A stretch of 64,000 nucleotides of DNA from Melanocharis versteri (lineage: Eukaryota; Chordata; Aves; Passeriformes; Melanocharitidae), in NCBI GenBank assembly GCA_013397845.1, contig VZTG01007687.1, positions 1 to 64,000 on the forward strand, in the 5' to 3' direction. The notes under the pieces are model-generated. The model saw nothing but the letters and a program-made list of their open reading frames with translations. It was not told the DNA's origin and made no database searches. The position numbers and the translations under genes were made by a program. Numbering within the stretch: the stretch's first letter is position 1; each line of letters starts with the position of its first letter. Positions 1 through 13,900 of the stretch are shown piece after piece.

Positions 1-3000
1 TCTCCGTTTTAAATATGAGATCTAAAGACGTGTCCAACTTCTATAATTTATTTATGATCAACTTATAACACCATCCTAGAAAGAAATTTTCCTATGAAAC
101 CATAAAATCCTGAAAGCTGCTTCCTAACTTTCACCCCTCACTTTCCCTCAGGGCAACTGAGAGGTTCTGCCTATCTGGACTATTTATTGCCTCTTACCTT
201 CAGAGCAGCTGAGGACCCAACTACCCTTAACTCCAGTTAACTCTCACGACATTCCTGAGGGAAAGCAGTGGCATAACCTCTACTGCACTAACAGGAGGCA
301 CAAAGAGATGGATAACTTGTTTTAAACATTCACAAGATCTGTGGCAGAAGCAGTATTTCAGTGCTCCCTTCGCAAGACAAGGCTTTTATCTCTTCCAAAA
401 CCAGGCAGCACAGCCTGGTTGCTTGCTCCCTCCCCATCACCCTCCTGCTTTTCCAATTTTGATGAATAGGAGGGTCACATATTGAGCACTTTTCTAGAAA
501 GCCTTTATTTTGTGGGCAAGAGAAAGAAATGTTTCTGTGTCACTAAAGGAGATGTTACTATCAGTCCAGCAGGTCTGTGAATACAGTAATTTCCTATAAC
601 TTGTGTCCCTCAGGCCAGCTAGAAGTTCCCAGCCATGGAAAACCTGGGAATACAGATAAATACCACTCCAGCCTCTCTAGATATGTCTCCTTTGCCATCA
701 GTTTATCATTTCACAAATAGCAGATCAAACACCCAAGAATCTCATTTCGTATAAAATTTGCCAGTCTCAATACAGACTTCTAAGGAAATGTATGGGTTTC
801 CAGGCATCCTGTAGTTATGGCAACTTACCTTAAAAAAAGTAAATGTCCTGTCCCAACTGAGACTATTCATCATTGTACTGAAAAATATTCTGTTACAGAC
901 TTGCATTTGTAGCAGGCAAAGCTCTACCATCAATAGCCCCATAAGCAGTTTTCACAGTTGTACTGTCCAATTTAGGTGGAAGTGTTTCATCTCAATTATT
1001 TTCTGTAATCCTCTATTTAATCCTTCCATTCAGATTTTACTGTAATTTATTCTGTTCAAACTCTACCTTTCCTGTAAGATATTACTTTCCAGCAGGGACA
1101 TTTGCAGTGCACTGTTTTCTCCTTACATCATACCAGACCCTTTCTAGACTATAAAAATTCCCCAGCAATTTTTCACATTGTTTTAAGAAATGAAAATAAA
1201 AAAACTAAGAAAATTGTCCTGTGGGTACCACAGGACTAAATAAAGTTCCCTACCCATTTGTGTCCTCTGTCTTTAGCAGCTCCTCCTCTCCTCCACACCC
1301 TTTCCACACCACTCCTGCCTTCTCTTTCAGTTCCCAGAGAAATTTTCAACCAGAGTGATTTGTAGAATCTGCTGTCAAACTAAAGTTCCATGTGTGATGA
1401 CTGCCCAGCTGGCTGCTGCTTTCTGGAATGGCTCAGATGCCAAGTTATAATCATTCTGCTTCAAGGGAGGGGGGACATGCAGCAGCCTCTTCTGAGCACT
1501 GCTTAACACCTTTGAAACCAATATCGCTCAATCAAATTTGGCCAAAGATGTCCATTAAGGTCCAAAGCTACTGGGAACTGAAAGAGGGACAGATTGACTG
1601 CAGGGCTGCAAGTATTTGACTTAAAAGTACATCACAGCCTCCAGTAAGCATCCAGCCATTAGCTGTCTCTGAAGGCAAGACAATGAGACAGGTCCAATGA
1701 CATTCCAATACTGTCAAATGACATCGATTTTAAAAGCATATGGTCAATCAAAAATGGTTACCCAGATTACAGTAAAGGTCAGTGGATCTGGTTACTGCTC
1801 TGCCTGGGGGGTGCCTCTCACTTCTCTTAGGAGCATAAAGAGCTGGTGTCATGGGGAAGCTCCACATTTAACTCATTTTGCAGCTTAGAAAATTGTCTCG
1901 TCTCCCACTGCATCTTGGAGACTGCAGTTCTTTCCCACAAGCATACTTTGCCACCCCCAACTAACTGTACTGACAAACACATTCCAGTTGTCATTATAAT
2001 CCTGCTGGTGGGAAAGGGGAGGGGCAAGATTGTTTTAAAGAAAATCCCTCTTTAAACTTCACTTAAAAGGTTCAAAATTCTGAGTTATCTTTTTATGTCT
2101 CTTTTAATTTCTTTCATCTGAAAAAAAATTGCTTGCAATGAACTGAGAGGTGCAAGAACTCCAAGGAAGGTAACTTATCTTCAGCACTCACAACTACAAG
2201 CATCCCTAAAGCCTCAGTTACCTTTCATATAAATAATAATTAATAAAAGTCAGCCTTATCAAATCAAGGTCATTGTGTTCATGATGCATCCACTCCATCC
2301 AGATCTTGACAGCCACTACAAGGCAGCCAGGCTGTTTAAGTAGGGTATGATCTGAGAGTAATCAAAAGCAGGTGTCTTCTAACCTTTCTACACATTTATT
2401 TTGCTCCTTTTGCCTATACGTCTTCCAGTCACATGTACCTCAGTAAGGTTTTCTGAGGCAGAAATTGAAGTGAGGTAGAAAAGCACAGAGCAGTTTTCAG
2501 GTAAAGCAGCAGGACTGAGAGGCATCTTCTTGGAGAAAAGGCAGAGGACAGTATGGTAGGGGGAGGAGAAGAAAAATGAGCATATGACTCCTTAAAAACA
2601 AAAGAAAAAATAAATAGAAAGAAAAAAAGTTTGAAGAAAGAAGGTTTTTTGTTTTTTTTTTTTTTTACCTTCACAGAAATAGAGAAAGTTGGAACAAAGA
2701 TTAATAGGTCTGGTAAAGTTTTCTGGGGTTTCCTTCTCTCATAATTTCTGAGCACCACTTTGGAAAAAATTCGCATTTAAAACTTTTCCTTTGTGAGACT
2801 CTGACAAAGAATGAAGCACTCCCTCAGACCAATGGGGGTGTAAACTTCTCTGAGGTAATCGGGATTTTGTTGGGGCTTGCAATGCTGCCAACAGAGAAGA
2901 CTTATACAAAGGGACGGCTCACACTTTCTTAATGCCCCTGCTAAGCAGAACCCTTAATTCTGTAGCCATGCACAACAGAGACAGGTACCTCTGTGCTTAA

Positions 3001-6000
3001 TCCATTGGTTTTATTCTCCCAAAAGGAATTCTCTGCTCTTTGATAAAACACTAATCTTCCATAATCTTGAAAGATCAGGTTACCTGTTTATGCCCAGGAA
3101 CTGTCTCTATTGTAATCCTTGCTTTCTTTCATGTTTTCTCCCTTTCTGAACAAATGCATTGTTTTGTGTCTGAGCAGGAGCTTACAAGGTATTTTCTCTT
3201 TTGAGTGGTATTGACCCAAAGGCACATTGAACACACTTCAGTCAAAGTCTGAGCAACGTTTAGCCCCACTTAAGAAGGGATGGCAATAAAATCTGTCACC
3301 CACAGCCCAAAAAAAAACCTAAAAAGCAAAAAAGAGACAAACTCCAAATAAAATAAAATTACAAAGAGACAAGGATCAGCACATCTCCTTATATTCACCT
3401 GGAGGGGATTTTAAAATCTACAGCAAGTTTTGAACTGAGGGAGAGGAATGGAACAGAAAATGCAAAGAAAGAATATTTCCTTATAGTGCTAATTTCCCTG
3501 ACTGCTTTGTACATGTTTTGAGGAAGATACAGGGCAAAACCGTTTCGAGATCACAGCATTTTGATGCAATAATGTAGCTCATTTTGTCACCACTACAGAT
3601 GGCAGGCTGTAATGAGCCCACATTAATGACTACTATAGATATTCTATACACAGATACGTAATGGTGCGCTGCGAGATGTCAGCGGGGAAAACAAATGCTC
3701 AGAGCCTTGGCCTCATTTCAAATTTTGTTACAACCATGAAGCACAGACCTGCTTTGCTCAAAGGTGGACATAAGATTAGTATGGAAAGAGAATTTGGTCC
3801 AATTTTTAAATAAAATAAAAGTTTAATAGTAGCTTTGCAACAAACCATTTTCTCCCAGATAAAACTAGGTGAAACCCAGATTTTTTTTTTTTGAGCTGTC
3901 ATATTCATTTTTGGAAACAATCTGCTCAAAAATAGAGGACAAACCTAGACACCAGAAAGCTGAAACTCAGAAACATCCTTGCCTGGATTACCTTTAAGCT
4001 GGCAGAAATGCCCTTTCAGCACATAAACCCCCACAGAAGCTCTCACACACACATATTTCAGCTACTACAACCAGAACACTGAGCACACCCCTAGACTGTC
4101 CTGCCTCAGCCAGCCTCACTCAGGACCTGCACCCATACCCTCTGCCCATACAGCCAGGAACAGGAATATAATTTAAACTCAGGCCCAGGCCCACAGTTCC
4201 AGCCCAGGTGCACCTGCTCCCCTCAGGAACTGCTGCTGCTGCTGTTCAGATTTCCCACCCCAACCCCAGCCCAGCCCTGCTACCTTACTTTCGTTGATAA
4301 TGGCCAGACTGCTGCTCTCACTCCTCTGCTCTGATCATCCAGCTCAGACCAGGAATGAAGGTCCCAGCTTGAGCTCACAAGGCTCCTGGATGCCCAAGGG
4401 AGGTGTGGAGGTCTCAGGCTACCCTGGTCAGGAGAATTAAGGCTTATTGGTGAACCCAGGACATACAAAATCCTGTGAAGGTTAAAAAAACCCAACCAAA
4501 CAAAACCAGCCAAACAGACAACAAAGTGACAGATACCATTTATAGTCTTTCCAAAGAAGATATTCCAAAATTCCAGCCTCTAGTCCAGGGAAGATAGAAA
4601 AAGCAGACAGCCACTGTGTGAGGACCAGGAATTTACTCTTCCTTTTGAAAAAAAGGTTCTCATTTCCAACAACAGTCAGGTGAGACATGCTAGCACAATG
4701 CCTCTGACTCAGCCACAGGCAGACAACCCAATAGGTCAAAAGGATGCACAATTATGCATTTCTCTGCAAAGCTGGAGTTATATTTTCAGCCCATGGGTCA
4801 TGTAAAAGCAAACACTACTTCTTCCCAAAGTGGGAGGTCTGTGAAGGCCATCCCATGCTGGCTGGACATAGCATCTCCAAGAGATCTATCACATAGAAGA
4901 ATCAAATGAAATTTGGGTTGACAGCTATGCTTTGTGGGATGAAAGTAATTCTGAAGACAAGAGTTGGTCACCCAAAGACCTGGCATTTGGGATTAGTAAA
5001 TGAAGAGAGATTATTTGAATAAACTACCAGATGGGAAACACACTTGTCATGAAGGTCCCCTTAGTTGGCTCCAGCTTGAGGCTAATCTGAAAAAATGGGT
5101 TTGGACACAGCAGCAACCTGACCAACAAGAATCAATAGCAGAGACTCAGATAACAGCTAAATTAATGTGATGCAGGATTATAAGGGTGTCTGATGTAATT
5201 ATTAAGAGAAATTATTGACCTTGTATAATTTCTGCCAGAAGTGGTCATAAAATTCTTATCATTTGTCACAGCCACAGGAGCCAAATTAAAACCATGTGAG
5301 AATACAAACTGTCTGAGAAGGCTTGTGTCACTATGAAAGTACATTGCTTTGCTATTAAAGACATCTACCTCCTGCTGTAAATATTTTTACAGAATCATGT
5401 TCTCCCTTATCAAGATACCAAATAGGAATGATTCTTATCTCATTTCCAATATCCTTACACTGATGTCAACATTTTGATGTCAACATTTTAATATCAATGA
5501 AAATAGTTCTAATTCACTGCTTAACCAGAAGAAAATCTGATGCTTTAACTTTTCAGGAATGATATCTAAACATTTCCAGCATAGGCAAACGAGCAAGTTG
5601 TTTCCATCTTTACGTGAACAAATAACAAATTTTATGTTCTTCTACCAGCTGCCACAACTTACTCCCAAAAGACTAATGGACAAACTTCTTACACATTACC
5701 TGAAATCCTCTTGAGGGAGCCACTTTTTTCAATCCTAACATCACATCACTATGTTTCAAAGAGAACATTGTTCATAAAACACTCTTTTTCTGCTAAAAAA
5801 TAAAAAAAAAAAGCTCAAGAAGCTGAAACCCCACCTTCTGCGTGAAATATTCCCCCAAATATTTACAGTCTCTCCTGTGTAATAGGTTTTCTGTAAGAGA
5901 CTCATGTTATACACAAAAAACCCTACACTAATTGGTTTTTATTATCTTAATAATCTTAACATTTCCTCATCTAATAATGGTTAATTTAATGTGCTCTTAT

Positions 6001-9000
6001 AATGTACTCCTAAATTACTAGTTTATAAAACAAGCAAACAAAAAAACCAGTGCTGATTTCAGGTTTCCACACATTGCATTAATTACCTGAAAATGTCTCC
6101 AGGACTTCCTAGAGCAGATTTTCACAATCTCCTTATTATCCCCGTACAGACATTTTAAACTTACTGTAGCTACTCCGAGTTCATCATGCTTGTAATTTAC
6201 ACAAACCTTGTAATTGATACTTGGAAGCAGAGAAAATCTGGAAGTGAAAATATTAGATGGCCTCCTGCTTTTTGCTCACAGATCTTCCACATGAACACAT
6301 GTACTGAGAAGTGGTGCTATAAAGAGATGCAGACCCAGTCTAGCTTGAATTCAGGAGAAGGAAATAGGTAAGCCCAATTCTTCTCTTCCTTGAGCACAGG
6401 TTACTTTCAGGGTTTTGTTTGCTATTTTGGCCAGATTTACGTGTGGGCCCAGCAGCGAGCGAAAACAAAGGAAAAATAAATAAATAAGATGGGAGAATAA
6501 AACAATCTTTAAAAATGCCTTCCTATCAGAGCAGAAAGATTATTGTAATCATTAACAAGAGAGCATGCAAAAAAAAAAAAATAGTAAACCACAACCCAAA
6601 AGGTACAACTAGAAAATTCAGGTATTATAAATGAGTTCTTTCCTCTCTGTCCCACCACCAGTGAGAGAGATGGCAGCCAGAAGCCTAATCTTGAGTTTTC
6701 TAAATAAAGTCACACACAAAATCACACAGCTCATTCTAGTCTGGACATGGACCATACCTATTAGGAAGCACAATATGATGGGCAGGATAATTATAATATA
6801 TCACAGTGTAGCAGGGGACTGAGGCTCTTCCACATCCCATTTCTGTAGTGGTACCAGAGTCTAGTATTCTCTGACCAGGTTCTTTTAGATGTTCCATACT
6901 TAGAGGGTGGAATGTTTCATATCGAATTTACTTATTGAAAGATTGCTGATGTTGCAGAGGATTTCTTATTTAGTACACTGGTCTGGTTAACTCAGGGAGA
7001 CATTCTGTTAGAGAACTTAGGCTGTTTAGCTAAAACAGAGCCCACCCTCTGGACGCTTTGTGCTGAGGTAAACTCAGGTCATTGCAGCAGCTGGGGTCAG
7101 TCATGTTCTGTATTATTCCTGAGTTTCACATCACCCTGGCCCCTCTCCTCTGAGCCTTCTTTCATTTCCAGGGTGTACCAGCAGTCCTACAAGGTACACA
7201 CACAATACCACTGCCTTCTGGGCGAGTCAAAAAGGGGAGGGGAGGGCAGCTTCCACCCTCTCTCTCATGAAAGGAACTAAATTATCTTGCTTGAAAAGCC
7301 AACTGTATCTGCTTCACCAGAGAGATCCACAATTTCCAACACTACTGAGAGTTTATCAGTGAATAGTTCATGCAACGAAAACTCAGTGTGTGCCAGCTGC
7401 AGACCCAGAAAGATGCTCCTGGACATCAGGTATCCTTCAGTCGCACTGTGGCTTGGGTCAGAAATATTTTTTCACAACCATGAAGAATCCGCCTTGGTAA
7501 AATAACTTTTTTAGGGCCGTGACTTTCAGACTTTTTAGGGCTATGCCTAAAGAGTTTGTCTGGATCTAGCTGCATTAGCTACAAAGATGTGAATCTGAGG
7601 GCAGCAGAAACACCAATTGCTGAATGAACAAATTATGCACCACCAGAGAATACAACTGTGCAGTGGCCAAAGCTTTTGTGCTCACCTGACTGTCACGAGC
7701 AAACAACATTCCAGCTTAAAGCACATCTGTGCAACAGCTGAAAACTGCAGGGGCTTTCTCCACCACACCTTTCCCAGTGTCTTTCCTGTTTACCTCCAGC
7801 TGCCCCCAGAGGCTGCTGACAGCCACTCACTCAGGTGAAAACACATTGATGAAGGCAAGCAAGGCTGCCAGATACCACCGGCATCCCTATGGAGAACATG
7901 ATTCACGACCATGCGAGTATTACTGCAGGTGATTTCATGAGCAGTACCCCTGCAGAAAACGGTCTGCTCGAAAGAGTAAGATACTCAGTTGCAAAGTTCA
8001 ACAATTATCTATTTACACTTAAAAGTCAGTAACAGAACAGTTAGGAGAAAGCTCTGCAAACAATTTATTTTGTAACTCAAACTAAAACACTCAGCAGTTT
8101 GAGTTTACCAGTGTCAGAGGCAGGGTCTGCCCTGTAGCAGCTCCAAGTCAGGTGGGAATGCTCTAATTGTCCTCATCCAGGTCTTGAGCAGTGCCAGGCA
8201 TGGCTATGAAAAGCTTCTCTTTAGCAGTCATTAGCAGTCCCTTGGACTATGACCCCAGAAAAATCCTGACAAAGCTTAAATTGTACCACTTACAAGGTAG
8301 AATGCAAGATGTATCTCCTTGTTGCCCCTAATTATATTAGCTAGGACAATGTCATATTCTCTTGGTTTGATGACCTCTCAGAACAAGCCTGATTTAGGAA
8401 ACTGTATTAGTCTGTAGGAAGGAAGAGAGATTATGTTTCTTCTTCCTGGAATACATGCAGGGGTCATAGGAAAGAAAAAAAAGACAAAAAAACCTCACAA
8501 CGAAATAGATCCATTTAGAGCAGAACGAAATAAATGTATGCACATTAACATGGCCTGAACAGAAACATTCTTGATCAGCAGCATACAAACACTTGAACAG
8601 AGGGATGCTATACTGATAAAAATAAATGCAGTTCATTTCTATTTCTGGTGTATTCCAATTGTCTTCAATCAACCACACTGTTCAAGGTGTAGCTATGATG
8701 GTTTGAAGCTCTTTCCCCCAGAATGCAAGAAAAAAATAATGAAGAAATTACTGAATCACAGGAGTCTTAGAAACTAGCAACTGCATACTGGTGAGTCTGT
8801 GCCAGCCAAGGCGCATAAATCCTAACAGATGTTCTTTTCCCACCTGCTGGATTTCCACATTCTGGGTTTCCTTCTCATTCCCACCCTCCTTCATATTTCT
8901 TTATGCTACTGTCATTATTCTCTTAACTGTTGAGGACTTTGTCCAACTTCTTTGAAAAAGCCCCCTTCTGTATCTCCTCCCTTTGTTTTGATCTCACTTT

Positions 9001-10680
9001 AATTAACTTTTCCTACCTTGTGACTTTCTTGTACTTGGGTTAATTCCTCTTTTTCAGAAAATTTTATTCTGCAATCACCCTTTTCTGTGGAAGAGCTCTC
9101 TAGAGTTTATCAGCCATGGCATTGCACCAAACCAGTTATTTGTAAGACCACAGAATTTAATGAGCTCTGCTTTTTATGTGGTCGGATTGTTTGGGTATGG
9201 TCCTGTTGTTTTGTTGAGTTTTTTTAATTTCAGACTCATGAGCAGCCTACTAAAGGCTACAGAATAACCTGGAAAACCTGTTAAAACATTCACACTGTCT
9301 ACTAAATCATAGAAGTCTGCTTTTATCACCTTCTTTCCTATAATATCTGAGCATCTTATAATCAATATTACGGCTGTACTTGCAGCACAGCATAGAGCAA
9401 GCAAATATCCCTGTTCTACTGCTGGAGAGATACACCTCTCCATGCATTAAAGAGGATGCAGCTGCTCTTAGGAATGCAGGGCAGGGTCTTTGTTGCTCTA
9501 GGGTTTGTGGCAGTGGATCATTGACTCTATTTGCCAGGTCTGTGTCGCTACTGGCAATCAGCCTCTTTTCTCACAGGGCTCCCAAGATACTGGGACAGGC
9601 CCCTGGAGAGCAGCGTAGAGGGAATGCTGCCCAGGGAAGCTGCCTCACTGAGCAGCCCTTACCTGGTTTGCCTGGGAGGAACAACGGCTACAGAACGTGC
9701 TGGCTCTGTTCTGTTCCCCACTGTAACTTCTGATAATCATCTCATTTCAACTAAATTTGTTAGCACAGAAATATTACTCCAAAGAGAATTTCCTGCAGAT
9801 TTCAGTCGAGTTGAGAAAAGAAGAATGTCATGAGACCTGATTCTGAGAAGGGCTATATCATGGTATCTCCTTATTAGAAAACAGTGATTGCACAGAAACC
9901 TTATAAATGCCCAGCTATAAGAAGGACTCACACCTGTCAGACACCAGAGAAAGCATAACATATTTGTGCAGGAAAATGTGGGATCATACTCCTTAAGGAA
10001 TGAGGCTTCACTGATGTCAGTACTCAAATAATTGCATGATTGCAACTGCTGTCTGAACAAGTAAAGGCTAAAAAAATATTAATTCATAATGATTCAAAAT
10101 TAAAATTCTAGCTCATGAGAATCTGACAAAATAAAAAAATTTGTGTAAGATCAAAGTATTTTGTGTCAAGCTGAAAATAAATTTTCTTTATTTTAAGACA
10201 TTTAAGAGAACACACTTTCTTATTCACATCTAAATTCACAACAAAAGTGGCATTTTGAAATTGTACTTTCTTTTGTCTGAAACCATTTGCCTATTTTGAC
10301 CTCAACTCAGTAACTATTCTCCTTGAACTCCCTTTATCAGCAAAATCCCGCTGGTCTTTACTTTTCATACAGCTCTATTTCACAGCATTTGAAAAACATC
10401 AGTTCTGAAAAATGCATTCACTCGTGCCTCACTGGTCATTTTATCCTATAGACTGAGACAAAATATATCCGCAGAACAAAGTATGTGGGGTAAAAAACTG
10501 CCCAGTTCAACCTTCTCAATTACCAAACAGGAAAACAGAATGAGATCTTTGGATGAGCTTATCCGTGTGCATTCTTCATCCAGTGCTACCAGTGCAGCTT
10601 TAGATCACACAGAGACGGACATTAAAGCCAGCAAAATCTCCTGTCTTTATCTCCTGCCTTGTTTTTCTTCCATCTGTTCA
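1..10680. other. Intergenic DNA 3' of EPHA4, no gene seen
   Basis: The region is AT-rich, with C-rich patches near 4060-4280 and 7120-7270. It contains simple T or A runs at about 2645-2666, 3884 and 6567, and a short direct duplication at 5461-5490 (tgatgtcaacatttt twice). Open frames stay under about 120 codons and have no recognisable domain or exon structure. No interspersed repeat was recognised with confidence. Confidence 0.65.
5461..5490. repeat. Two-copy 14-15-bp direct repeat
   Basis: The segment tgatgtcaacattt is present twice back to back, followed by a degraded third copy (taatatcaatg). It looks like replication slippage with no other meaning visible. Confidence 0.75.
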
Positions 10681-10688
10681 CAATAGCA

Positions 10689-10985
10689 GCCTCCCCAGTG
10701 TGGGATAATTCCTTATAAAGATCTGTCTTGCTCTCTGTGTCCTGGGTTGTTTCTCTCTCTTTTCACACCACAAGCATCCCTTGAGTGGAATAATGCCCTG
10801 TAAAAGCTTAATAGTGCATGTTCTACATGTTGTCTATTTGTGTTTTAAATGCCTTCCCTAGTGTGGTAAAAAACCCAGTAAAAATCTGTCTTCTCTTTAT
10901 GTTCTGCATTGTTGTTTCCTGAAACCAGTGAATTCTGTGACTGAGCAGTGTCAGATCCTTGTAAATGTCAGTGTCATACAAATAG
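10689..10985 (-). repeat. Decayed tandem repeat, possibly zinc-finger fossil
   Basis: Three to four diverged units can be aligned by eye: gcctccccagtgtgggataat (from 10689), gcatcccttgagtggaataat (10774), gccttccctagtgtggtaaa (10851) and a shorter ccagtgaattctgtga (10925). Unit spacing falls from about 87 to 67 bases. On the minus strand the first unit reads CACACTGGGGAG, which translates to HTGE as in C2H2 zinc-finger linkers, and a finger module is 84 bases. Frames are broken, the Cys and His pairs are not clearly preserved, and chance similarity is possible. If real it is a dead fragment. Confidence 0.35.
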
Positions 10986-13900
10986 GTGTTAATACCATGA
11001 AAACTGATTATATCCTGAAATGTTTCTCTTTAATTTCTAGGATAAGAATAGTTGGTATTCTGCATAAAGCACCACTAGTGATAAGTACCTGAACTGGTAG
11101 GGGACTGAGAGACAGGTGCACAAATACTTTGGGGATATACTTTGAAACAGTGAATGTATCCAAAGCTCATACCTACTCTCATCTCAGTTTCTGAAAATGA
11201 TGATAAGCAAAAATTAAACACCCAGTTGTGCTTACTCCACACAGAGAGCAGGGGAGAAAAGCAGAGGTTTTGATCTGTGATTTCCATTGCTATCTCCTCC
11301 AGCCTGCTGTTCAGGGAACAGAAACACTGAGTAGTAGGTCTGTACACAGATGGCTCTCCCTAATCCAGAGTAGCAGGACGCCTGGAAAAGGTAGATAATC
11401 CAAAAGCATGAAAAATATTGGTGCTGCATTCTGCAGAATATAGTAGTGAAAACCCAGGCAAGCTCAGGTCCACCAAAACTGCTTAGCCCCTGCTCAGCCA
11501 GTTCTCCTATCTTGTCCATTCCACTTTGCTTTGCCCCATTCTCTCTATCAGCACTATGCATGCTTATTTTCTATTTAGCTAAAAACCTTTCATCAGCCAG
11601 AAGCGTAAAAAACAAGTCCCAGCAATACTGGAGCTTGATGACCATTTTCAGTTACAGGTTACTGCTTTATGTATTTTCTGTGGCAAATCAGCATTTATTT
11701 AGAAGTCATTTTCTGTTCTAAACTAACAAGAAATGAGTGTGACATATACTACTGTTAGTGATTGTGCATTTTAAGGTAATTTTAGAGTGCATGATCTCTG
11801 TGGGAATTGCCAACCACATTTTGGTTCTCACGTATATATAACTTCAAGTCTCAGTGATAAAATCCCATTAAAGATATCCTACCCTCTTGACTGGGGTTTT
11901 TATCTTTGCTAATGTATCACCAATGGCTCTGATGCAATGTGGATGTCCTTGGATGGATTTAATTGGGCGGAAACCTTTGAAATATGCCACAGGCTAATTC
12001 ACTTTGAGGGTTAAAACAATGAATCTGTGCAGAAAATAATGTATTAGTGAGCAAAAAGAGGAATTAATGGCAATACTGGAATACCATCTCTACAGCAACC
12101 AGAATGGCTGAATTAATAACATACTGGGGTTTTTTATGGCTTGAGAATTACAGCTGTGATGACCCTATGAGTAGCTCGGCCTCCCCCTTTATTGTACCTT
12201 TGTAGACATGGTAATCCTTTGGCCCCTGGAGAATTTGTTCTCTTGTGATGATCAGGCAAGGTTATTCCATTTCCATGATCATCTCCTCCCTTAACCCTTT
12301 CTCTCCCTCCTTCCTTTCTGTCCCTCAGGTTCACACACAGGTCATCCATCAAAATTATATCTGGACACATGCAAATCAGTAGATTGGAATCAAGGGAATA
12401 AAGCTCTCATTCTTGCAAAAAAAAAAAAAAATAAAAGGTTTCTTGCAATAAATATATTGGCATAAAAAATTCTTTCTAAGAAATACTAAAAAATGAGGGA
12501 CTGAACTCTCCTGTCATGAGCTTGTTAAAAAGCTGGAACGGCTCTCTTTTCAACCAAGTGAAGAATATCAGAATTACGCTGGAGTAACTGTGGAAAGACA
12601 GCACCGTGTGTTTTTATTTCTTTAATCTACTGACATTGTTCAACAGAGAGGCCTCCTTGTGTGCATCTGACACTGGGATATTTATCTTAATGTACATTTT
12701 TTCTGCAGCAAGAATTTCAGGGAAAAAATCCTTCAGCTACAGCATTATCTTCAGTTTCCTAAGTGCTTCCTTGATTGATAAAAATGCCATCTTATATCAC
12801 AGAACCAGGGAGACATTTCTACCAATATGTCTAGCTCTTGAAAGTGCAGGATGAGGCTGTTGAGGACTACAGACATCTGCTAATGTTACCTGTCACTTCA
12901 GTGAAGAACTTTAGATTGTTTGTTCTATGAAAATTGGTCCAAATGCTGCGAAAAATCCAGACAAACCTCAGGAATCTATCTAAAAGGATGTGATTACCTT
13001 GAGGGATCAAAGGGGTAAATGTTCATTTACCACACTTTTAAAATCTATTTTTTGGAGAAGGCAAGGGCTTTACATGGGAGTAACAGGACGTGAGATTCTA
13101 AGCTAGTTTGGTTTTGGGGGGTATTTTTCCAATTAGAAAAGGAAATCCTTAGTGTACTCAGGAATTTGTTCAACTACTTTCGACCAGCCCAGAATCATGA
13201 TCTGAGCTGAACAGAGCTGTAGACAGAATCACCATTCAGTCCCTGAATGAAGCTAACAAGAAAGGAGGAAAAAGAACTGAAAAGAGCAGCAGAAGCAATG
13301 GTGAAAGGAAATGAAAGGAGAGGCACCTTCACCTTTAAAGCTAAATTACTTTCTACTACATTCAAACCCTTTCTACCACACATATAATGATGACTCGGCT
13401 GTGGATATTTTTATTTCATTCACATTTCCTGTAAATGAGAATTAGGCCATTTCAATCATAACCTGCTCACATAACAACTACTCAGGCAAAAGAGCTGTTT
13501 AAATCAATGGGAGAGTTTGAACCATTTAGAGAATGCAGAACAAAATCTATTATTATTAGCATTTTCCTAAACTTATGTTGTTACCAGTACTGAAAGGAGT
13601 CTTTTACTGTGCAGGGTTTCACAGGGGATAATCCCACCCGTAAAGGGCTGCTATGTTTGGAACAGAGCAAAATGAGAGGCAAAAGAAATAAATACCCAGA
13701 GCTCTCAGGGTGGGAGCATGGATCTTGGTCTGGCTGCAGGGTTTTTCAGGTACATTTGTGCTGTCACCAACCTCTCTGCACCTGCATCCTCCTCTATTTT
13801 ATGCTGGGTTTGCCTTCTTCGGAGAGGAAACAGTGTTTGTCTGCACTACAAACAGGTATGAGTTTGGAGCATGCAGAGACATACCTGAGGCAGCACCTAC

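Noticed and set aside
2645..2666. Long T-run as the poly(A) tail of a minus-strand retrocopy
   Set aside because: No AATAAA precedes it on the minus strand and no transcript-like sequence lies upstream.
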